From positions 1 to 41,634 of the IMG/VR virus record IMGVR_UViG_3300031673_000158: a DNA stretch of 41,634 bases; one strand, given 5' to 3'. This document shows positions 36,035 to 41,634 of the stretch, piece after piece. The notes beneath the pieces are model-generated. The model had not been told where the DNA came from, did not search any database, and saw only the letters and a list, made by a program, of their open reading frames with translations. Numbering within the stretch: the stretch's first letter is position 1; every line of letters begins with the position of its first letter. The stretch comes from a virus. The translations under genes and the position numbers were made by a program.

Positions 36035-36327
36035 TGCCATACATTAATAAAGTAGGAAGAGAGATAATCAATCCCATGCTCAAGCATGTTAATGTTGAGG
36101 ATATGGGAGCGGGTGAGCTAAATTATACTATAACAAGTTTATGCCACCGATGGATTGCCCGTAAAGGTCTTAAGTATATCAATCTTGCGATAGTGTTTGG
36201 TGTACTTATTACCGCTCTTTTGGAGTTGTATCGAAGGATCGCTGCACCCTATGAGGACAAGAAAATTCGAGATAACGGTGAGGTTTCTGAATTGGAAAAG
36301 ACATTGAATTCAAAGGAGAGCTCATAA
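36034..36327 (+). CDS. DUF6899-like phage protein (97 aa)
   Basis: MPYINKVGREIINPMLKHVN, GELNYTITSLCHRWIARKGL, YINLAIVFGVLITALLELYR and RIAAPYEDKKIRDNGEV follow the pattern of the small helical phage family with 'MPYI...GELNY-IT...ELYRRxxxPYEDxKI'. No biochemical role is known to me. It overlaps the preceding stop (ATAATG). Confidence 0.7.
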   Translation: MPYINKVGREIINPMLKHVNVEDMGAGELNYTITSLCHRWIARKGLKYINLAIVFGVLITALLELYRRIAAPYEDKKIRDNGEVSELEKTLNSKESS

Positions 36328-36464
36328 TGACAGTAGATGATAGAGATACCAAAGTTTTGTTGGAGAATAAGAAATACAGGCTTCTTCGGATAGATGCACC
36401 TCCTGGGAAAGTTCACAGTTTTGATATATGCCATGGAACGTCTCGACTTCATATGAGTAAATAA
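36327..36464 (+). CDS. Hypothetical protein (45 aa)
   Basis: ATG at 36327 after AAGGAGAGCTCATA. MTVDDRDTKVLLENKKYRLL then RIDAPPGKVHSFDICHGTSR. The VHSFDICHG segment faintly resembles the end of the last visible gene (HVHTFDC). Unknown function. Confidence 0.5.
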   Translation: MTVDDRDTKVLLENKKYRLLRIDAPPGKVHSFDICHGTSRLHMSK

Positions 36465-36468
36465 TATA

Positions 36469-36486
36469 CTGACGGAACAACGTCAG
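36469..36486. promoter_or_regulatory. Inverted repeat CTGACG/CGTCAG
   Basis: Perfect 6-bp arms (36469-36474 and 36481-36486) around GAACAA, 50 nt before the RNA ligase gene. It could be an operator or short RNA hairpin; no U-tract follows. Confidence 0.35.
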
Positions 36487-36535
36487 ATATCAAATAATGT
36501 GAGACAAGCTATCACTAATTTCATGGAGAAAAATA

Positions 36536-37717
36536 ATGAAACTGGAAAAGAGTGAAACAAACAACGCCATAATTACAGAGTTGTGTAGTGTTCGAAAGCA
36601 CCCCAACGCGGATAGATTGAACCTTGCTACAGTTTTAGGTGCTCAAGTTATTGTGGGTCTTGATGCAAAAGATGGTGATTTAGTGATTTACTTCGATTCT
36701 AATTTGAAGTTGTCCCCCGAGTATCTCCATTGTAATAATTTGTATTCGAGTAAAGAATTAAATGCTGATCCAACAAAGAGTGGTTATTTTGGAAAGAACG
36801 GTCGGGTTAGAGCTCAAAAGTTCCGGGGTGAGATAAGTAACGGTTACGTGGCCGAACTTGGATCTTTGAATATGATACCAGGAGTTGTGGTAAACGGAAT
36901 TGGTATGTACTGGAGTTCAGGCACTGAGTTTACTTCCATTAATGGGGTGGAGATTTGTAGTAAGTTTGTTGTGCCCACTAAACATACACAGGGGCAACCA
37001 AGACCGGTTATATCTGAGATGTTTCACAAGCATTGGGATACCAAACAATTGATGAGAGAGTTGGGTTCTATCCCCGAAGATGCTATTTGTTACATTGAGG
37101 AAAAAATTCATGGAACTCACGGCAGAACTGGAAATGTTTTGTGCAAGATTAGTAGACCTTGGTGGAAGTTTTGGGGACCTGTGGAGGAATGGAAAGTTAT
37201 AAGCGGAACCCGCAGAGTAGACAATATCAGTTACCATATACCAGCCGTGCGGTTGGAAATAGAGAGAAGGATAGCTCCCCATTTACACAAGGGAGAGGAA
37301 GTTTATTATGAGATTTATGGTTACGTTGGTGGAAAACAAATTCAAACAGGTTTTCCCTATGATTGTCGCGGAGGTGAGTTTAAGGTAGTTTTGTATAGGG
37401 TAACTATCACTTCATTAGATGGGGTTTGCTATGACCTTAGTAGAAAACAAGTATACAGGAGAGCAGAGGAATTGGGGTTGGAGAAGCCGTATCTAATAGA
37501 AATCTGTGATCAGGGAGATTACCTAGTTGATTATGTTCAAGGGATTTGTAAAGGTAAATCTCATTTAGATTCGAGTACTTTGTGTGAAGGAGTAGTTGTT
37601 TGGTTTGAGGACAGTTATGGAAATTGGGGATGTTTGAAGCATAAGTCTGAAGAATTTTTGTTGTCTCAGGACAAACGTTACGAAAAGGGTGAGGGCGATG
37701 TTGAGGACGAACTTTGA
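36536..37717 (+). CDS. RNA ligase, Rnl5/DRB0094 type (393 aa)
   Basis: N-terminal OB-like domain (KHPNADRLNLATVLGAQVIV, residues 21-40) resembles the tRNA-binding-like domain found in Deinococcus Rnl5. Nucleotidyltransferase motifs: I YIEEKIHGTHGR (Lys190), Ia ISGTRR, III VYYEIYGYV, IV LCEGVVVWF, V CLKHKS. It should adenylylate 5'-phosphate ends and seal RNA in duplexes or hybrids, repairing breaks with 3'-OH/5'-P ends. That complements RtcB. ATG at 36536 after GGAGAAAAATA. Confidence 0.82.
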   Translation: MKLEKSETNNAIITELCSVRKHPNADRLNLATVLGAQVIVGLDAKDGDLVIYFDSNLKLSPEYLHCNNLYSSKELNADPTKSGYFGKNGRVRAQKFRGEISNGYVAELGSLNMIPGVVVNGIGMYWSSGTEFTSINGVEICSKFVVPTKHTQGQPRPVISEMFHKHWDTKQLMRELGSIPEDAICYIEEKIHGTHGRTGNVLCKISRPWWKFWGPVEEWKVISGTRRVDNISYHIPAVRLEIERRIAPHLHKGEEVYYEIYGYVGGKQIQTGFPYDCRGGEFKVVLYRVTITSLDGVCYDLSRKQVYRRAEELGLEKPYLIEICDQGDYLVDYVQGICKGKSHLDSSTLCEGVVVWFEDSYGNWGCLKHKSEEFLLSQDKRYEKGEGDVEDEL

Positions 37718-38682
37718 TTGAGCGACAAAAAATAATTGACATTTACACCAACTGTGATATTGAACATTGGACTGAAGGAAAGAATGTTACAACTAATTGG
37801 GTGAATGTCACCTGTCCATTCTGTGATGATCACTCTAACCATTGTGGCGTGAATCCTGCGACTTCAATTTTCTCTTGTTGGTTGTGCGGAGCAAAGGGCG
37901 GCTTTATTGATTTGTTGATGAAGCTCACTGGACAGTCTTTCACTGTGTGCAAGGAAATGGTTGAGGACTCGGCAGTCTCTTTTAAGGTACGTCCACTCGA
38001 TAGGATTACAAATATTTTCCAGGGAGAAATTGCGGTTGAGTCTGATGAAGTTGAGAAGGAAGTTCATTGTGTGTTACCAGAAAGATTTGAACTCATCACC
38101 GAGGATACTTGGTCTCCTCTTCTTGATACTTATCAAAAGAGAAGGAATATTTTAAGGAGTACCATAATTGATAGTGGTTGTGGAATCTGCCGTTCTGGAA
38201 GGTATATGAATCGTATGGTTATTCCAGTTGTGTGCGGAGGTAAATTAGTAGCTTATCAAGCAGCCGACATGTCAGGTACTTCCAATTTAAAATATCAAAG
38301 TTCTCCATTATCAATGGGCAATATAAATGATTACCTTTATGGCTATGACGCTATAGATAGGAGAATGATAGTTGTTGAGGGAATTCTTGATAAGTGGCGA
38401 GTGGGAATTGAGGCAGTGGCGGCATTTACTTCGTCCATTTCTCAGAAACAAATAAAGTTAATTTTGGCTAAAGGCTTGGATGAACTATACTTTTGTTTTG
38501 ATCCCGAATTGCGGGCTATTAATAAAGCCAGAAAGGTAGCTAAGGAGTTTGAAGCGTATATTCCAAAAGTTGGGGTACTTCGGTTGCCTACTAAGATTCA
38601 GACTTCTACTTATCACAATGAAGATCCTAATGATGTCGGTCGAGAAAAAATCTATCAATTAATAGAAGAACTAGATTTGTAG
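37714..38682 (+). CDS. DnaG-type primase (322 aa)
   Basis: CHC2-type zinc finger: CPFCDDHSNHCGVNPATSIF then SCWLCGAKGGFIDLL (residues 34-68). Toprim-like block: NDYLYGYDAI, MIVVEGILDKWR and ELYFCFDPELRAINKA. It synthesises RNA primers with the DnaB-like helicase. Start is TTG at 37714, overlapping the ligase stop (TTGA), with GAGG upstream; translation is probably coupled. The protein ends without a DnaB-interaction domain. Confidence 0.85.
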   Translation: MIERQKIIDIYTNCDIEHWTEGKNVTTNWVNVTCPFCDDHSNHCGVNPATSIFSCWLCGAKGGFIDLLMKLTGQSFTVCKEMVEDSAVSFKVRPLDRITNIFQGEIAVESDEVEKEVHCVLPERFELITEDTWSPLLDTYQKRRNILRSTIIDSGCGICRSGRYMNRMVIPVVCGGKLVAYQAADMSGTSNLKYQSSPLSMGNINDYLYGYDAIDRRMIVVEGILDKWRVGIEAVAAFTSSISQKQIKLILAKGLDELYFCFDPELRAINKARKVAKEFEAYIPKVGVLRLPTKIQTSTYHNEDPNDVGREKIYQLIEELDL

Positions 38683-38691
38683 GAGAACAGA

Positions 38692-39408
38692 ATGATTAAA
38701 CTTAATGTACAATCAATCTTCGATTCGGTAGACGGAGAAGAGAATGGGTTCAATGGTGCAGGTCAATTGACTACTTTCATTCGTTTGAAAAAATGTAATC
38801 TTAAATGTAGGTGGTGTGATACGCAATACGCACAAGAGGCAGAGCCTGAAAACTGGATGACTATAGATGAAGTTATTCAACGGATTCATTTTCCAAAGGT
38901 AACAATAACCGGTGGTGAGCCCTTGCTTCAGAAAGAAGCAGTGGAGGAACTCTGTAAGATACTATACTTGTACGAACATATAATATCCATAGAAACGAAT
39001 GGAACTATTCAACCAACCTATTTTGTAGACGGAGTTAGGTACATAGTTGACTTTAAACTTATGTCATCAGGTGTGATGAATAAGATGAATTCATTAGCGT
39101 TTTTAGTTCTTCGACCTTATGATGTAATAAAGTTTGTGATTTCTGATGAGGAAGATTACAAGTATGCAAAGATGTTGATTATTGAGCATCCAAATTGGGA
39201 AGCAAGGAAAGTTTTCAGTCCGGCGATGGCAATCAGGGAAATTCCTAAAGTGGGGGCAAGTTGTTTAGATGCTTGGCCCGTAGAAAATGTTGTGGATACC
39301 TTATGGCCCAGGCAACTTGCAGAGATGATGATTCGAGATCAGGTAGACGCACAGTATAGCTTGCAGATACACAAAGTTCTCTGGCCCGGAATTAAGGAGG
39401 AAAGGTAG
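38692..39408 (+). CDS. queE: 7-carboxy-7-deazaguanine synthase (QueE) (238 aa)
   Basis: Radical SAM enzyme converting carboxytetrahydropterin to CDG in 7-deazaguanine synthesis. N-terminus LNVQSIFDSVDGEENGFNGA is the usual QueE substrate loop. Motif KKCNLKCRWCDT has C-x3-C-x2-C (Cys35, 39, 42), followed by VTITGGEPLLQ and SIETNGTIQP. The C-terminal SLQIHKVLWPG matches QueE 'LQxHKxxWG'. QueC and QueD are not in this window. Confidence 0.88.
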   Translation: MIKLNVQSIFDSVDGEENGFNGAGQLTTFIRLKKCNLKCRWCDTQYAQEAEPENWMTIDEVIQRIHFPKVTITGGEPLLQKEAVEELCKILYLYEHIISIETNGTIQPTYFVDGVRYIVDFKLMSSGVMNKMNSLAFLVLRPYDVIKFVISDEEDYKYAKMLIIEHPNWEARKVFSPAMAIREIPKVGASCLDAWPVENVVDTLWPRQLAEMMIRDQVDAQYSLQIHKVLWPGIKEER

Positions 39409-39409
39409 T

Positions 39410-40276
39410 ATGCATGGTGGATTAAAAAGTTTGATGATTTTGGACGGGTACTATCACATATTTAGATCCCTATATGCACCAACCGGAACTCAGTTTACAA
39501 GTCCATCTGGTGAACCCACATCCGCTACGTACATGTTTGTCGTTTCTTTACTTAAGATGATTCGGGAACAACAACCGGAGGCAGTAGTTGTGGCTATGGA
39601 AGGAAAGAGTAAGACATTCCGAAGTGAACTTTATCCGGAATACAAGCATGGCCGGGAGAAACCACCTGAGGAATTCACGGTTCAGAGGGATCGAATTGAG
39701 CAGATTCTCGGGGCTATGCACATTCCTGTACTTCGAGCTAAGGGCTATGAGGCAGACGATATCATAGGAACACTTTGTAAGAGAGCCTACTCCACCAATT
39801 ATGAGGCCATTATCTGTTCTAATGACAAAGATATGTACCAGTTGTTGAATGAGGTTACTTGTATATTCAATGCGAGCACCTGCCAGTATATGTATGTTGA
39901 GGATATGGTGAAGAAGACAGGGGTACAGCCGCATGAATTCATAGATTACCTGGCTCTACAGGGAGACGGTGGAGATAACGTCCCCGGGCTTCCAAATGTC
40001 GGACCTAAGACTGCTGCTAAGTGGATTCAGAAGTATGGTAACATAGAAAATCTACTTGAGCATGTGGATGAAATAAAAGGTAGGCATAATGGTACTTTGA
40101 AAGAAAATAAAGAGTTACTTCTTTTGTGTAAGAAATTAGTAACTATTGTCACTGATGTTCCTATTGTTACAGATTTCAATAGCTTTGATTTGCAGGAATA
40201 CAATTGTGATAAGCTGCTGGAGATATTTAGGGAATTGGGATTCCGGCAGTTGATTTTGAATATGGGATTGGATTAA
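39410..40276 (+). CDS. 5'-3' exonuclease, Pol I N-domain/FEN type (288 aa)
   Basis: Acidic metal-site motifs: LMILDGYYHIFRS, KGYEADDIIGTL, CSNDKDMYQLL and LQGDGGDNVPGLPNVGPKTA (helix-hairpin-helix). Also PEYKHGREKPPEEF, the arch-region signature. It removes RNA primers and flaps, as T4 RNase H or T7 gp6 do. No polymerase domain is attached. ATG at 39410 after GGAGGAAAGGTAGT. Confidence 0.9.
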   Translation: MHGGLKSLMILDGYYHIFRSLYAPTGTQFTSPSGEPTSATYMFVVSLLKMIREQQPEAVVVAMEGKSKTFRSELYPEYKHGREKPPEEFTVQRDRIEQILGAMHIPVLRAKGYEADDIIGTLCKRAYSTNYEAIICSNDKDMYQLLNEVTCIFNASTCQYMYVEDMVKKTGVQPHEFIDYLALQGDGGDNVPGLPNVGPKTAAKWIQKYGNIENLLEHVDEIKGRHNGTLKENKELLLLCKKLVTIVTDVPIVTDFNSFDLQEYNCDKLLEIFRELGFRQLILNMGLD

Positions 40277-40292
40277 TATTTATAGAGTTTTA

Positions 40293-40337
40293 TTTGTATT
40301 TCTCCTAGAATATATTATATTTTAAATATAAGAACGG
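40293..40337 (+). promoter_or_regulatory. Phage promoter element, copy 14
   Basis: TTTGTAT at 40293-40299, TATATT at 40316-40321, 16-nt spacer, then TTAAATATAAGAAC. Confidence 0.82.
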
Positions 40338-40355
40338 TATTATTTAGGGGATGAA

Positions 40356-41405
40356 ATGGAAACCAACATGGGATATACTAAGATGAAAGTTAGGCACGAA
40401 AAATATTGGGATAACTTTGAAGAACGTATTAATCAAACGGTAGATGCTATGATTAAAGGTAGCAATCCTCTTTTAGGACGTATTGCTCTTCATATCACTT
40501 CTCGTTGTAATTTTAAATGTGATTACTGTAATGAACATTTGAATAATTCTGTATTGCCCATGAGTTTATTTCTTAAGATTGTAAATGAATACTCACAAAT
40601 GGGCGGAGGAATTCTACATATTACTGGTGGGGAACCAACTGCTGTAAAGTGGTTGGATGAAGCTATTCAAAATACATCAGAAAATGTAACAATAAATTTG
40701 AATACTAATTGTTATCGGCTTCTTAAAAGAAAAACTTACGAATTCATAGATAGAATAAAGGTATCCTTGGATACGAGTAACAGGGAGTACTTTGATAATC
40801 TTGTGCACTGTTCAGGAGCTTTTGATAGAATAGTGGCCAATCTTTGGAAATTGTCTGAGTATAATAAAACTAAGGATGTCAGTATTACTTTCACCCTAAC
40901 TCGAGAAAACTTTCGAGAAGTTCCAGAATTTTTATCCTGGTATTATAGAAAGCTATCCCGGGTGTACGCTATTTTCTTTTCCATTTATAAGGGAACGGAT
41001 GAAAGATTTCTTTTTAGAGAGGATGACCAAATAGCTTTTTGGGACGATGTGGTGCCAAAAATGAAACAAGTATTTAAAGAGAATGATGATAAGGAAAGTT
41101 TGTGGTTATTTGAACATTCTTACAATCAGAATACTTTGTCAACTTCATGTAGATATCCTGAAAATATAGAGGTTCCCTGTCATATTTCCAAGAGTGAACT
41201 AACTATAAATGAAGAAGGAAATGTTTGGAGGTGCTCTCATCTGTTTCGAGATAAAGTTCCATGCAGCTCCTATAACATAAAAAATGAGTCTTTGGAATAT
41301 ATACATAATAACTTGATACAGATAAAATATTCTCAGTGCCTGATTGGATGTAATTTAAAGTTAATACACTTTAATCAAGAAGTTCAGGAAGGACTGGGGT
41401 ACTAA
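40356..41405 (+). CDS. Radical SAM protein with C-terminal Cys-rich domain (349 aa)
   Basis: ATG at 40356 after AGGGGATGAA. Cluster motif HITSRCNFKCDYCNEH (C-x3-C-x2-C, about 51-58), SAM motif LHITGGEPTAV, then a TIM-barrel body. The C-terminal CRYPENIEVPCHISK, VWRCSHLF, VPCSSYN and SQCLIGCNLK form a SPASM-like auxiliary cluster domain. Such enzymes modify peptides or small molecules. It is alone between two phage promoters, so it is a separately controlled unit. Substrate unknown. Confidence 0.85.
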   Translation: METNMGYTKMKVRHEKYWDNFEERINQTVDAMIKGSNPLLGRIALHITSRCNFKCDYCNEHLNNSVLPMSLFLKIVNEYSQMGGGILHITGGEPTAVKWLDEAIQNTSENVTINLNTNCYRLLKRKTYEFIDRIKVSLDTSNREYFDNLVHCSGAFDRIVANLWKLSEYNKTKDVSITFTLTRENFREVPEFLSWYYRKLSRVYAIFFSIYKGTDERFLFREDDQIAFWDDVVPKMKQVFKENDDKESLWLFEHSYNQNTLSTSCRYPENIEVPCHISKSELTINEEGNVWRCSHLFRDKVPCSSYNIKNESLEYIHNNLIQIKYSQCLIGCNLKLIHFNQEVQEGLGY

Positions 41406-41427
41406 ATGCCTGATATTTTAAATTTTA

Positions 41428-41472
41428 TTTGTATTTCTTTTAAAATATATTATATTTTATATATAAGGAACG
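41428..41472 (+). promoter_or_regulatory. Phage promoter element, copy 15
   Basis: TTTGTAT at 41428-41434, TATATT at 41451-41456, 16-nt spacer, then TTATATATAAGGAAC. Confidence 0.82.
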
Positions 41473-41494
41473 ATATTAAATTGGGAGAAATAAA

Positions 41495-41634
41495 ATGGTT
41501 TTATTTTTAAATGAAAAAACAGGTTGTTTTTGGCAGATTGATAAAAGCAACGGAAGCAAAAAAGAAATATCCTGGGGTTCTGCAATGGAGTTAATTGAAA
41601 AAGCCAGCGGCCATGTTCACACCTTTGATTGTCA
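41495..41634 (+). CDS. Hypothetical protein, cut by right edge
   Basis: ATG at 41495 after GGGAGAAATAAA. MVLFLNEKTGCFWQIDKSNG then SKKEISWGSAMELIEKASGH and VHTFDC up to the window end. Unknown function; first gene behind promoter copy 15. Confidence 0.55.
   Translation, partial: MVLFLNEKTGCFWQIDKSNGSKKEISWGSAMELIEKASGHVHTFDC

Overview
The window is a 41.6 kb piece of an AT-rich double-stranded DNA phage genome, most likely a tailed phage known only from metagenomes. It carries tightly packed genes with strong AGGAG-type ribosome binding sites, a replication module (wHTH initiator, DnaB-like helicase, CHC2/Toprim primase, SNF2-type helicase, ATP-dependent ligase, 5'-3' exonuclease), many small unknown genes, two tRNAs, and no ribosomal or host metabolic genes. 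No structural, packaging or lysis genes are visible, so the virion module lies outside the window. The host cannot be named from the sequence; promoters and ribosome binding sites are of ordinary bacterial type.

Layout: transcription diverges from an intergenic gap at about 16.97-17.14 kb. Everything to the left is on the minus strand: small proteins, a pentapeptide-repeat protein (left edge), tRNA-Gln(UUG), a HAD phosphatase, a signal-peptide Asn-rich repeat protein, a DUF932-like protein, RtcB, and a sigma-factor-like protein. Everything to the right is on the plus strand: NADAR protein, replication initiator with in-gene iterons, HNH remnant, DNA ligase, phosphoesterase, radical SAM enzyme, DnaB-like helicase, SNF2-type helicase, FolE, cREC-like protein, tRNA-Glu(UUC) followed by a structured RNA, RNA ligase, primase, QueE, exonuclease, and a further radical SAM enzyme.

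Fifteen copies of one long promoter-like element (TTTGTATTTCT, about 16 nt from TTGTAT to TATAAT, then TTTAAGTATAAGGAA) stand before transcription units on both arms. A sigma-like protein encoded at 11.8-12.3 kb is the obvious candidate to recognise them. A separate consensus-like TTGACT/TATAAT promoter near 15.86 kb looks like a host-type promoter for the arm that carries the sigma-like gene.

The replication initiator gene contains four perfect 21-bp direct repeats followed by an A/purine-rich tract, the layout of the lambda origin inside gene O. RtcB, an OB-domain RNA ligase (Rnl5/DRB0094 type), a cREC-like protein and a NADAR protein suggest repair or reversal of host nucleic-acid-damaging defences. 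FolE plus QueE point to a 7-deazaguanine pathway, with other steps outside the window.

Many short genes on both arms are broken by single-base indels, mostly in short homopolymers, or by early in-frame stops, while all genes above about 150 codons are open. I annotate these as pseudogenes and describe the restored reading where it is clear. Product names rest on motifs read by eye; no database search was run.
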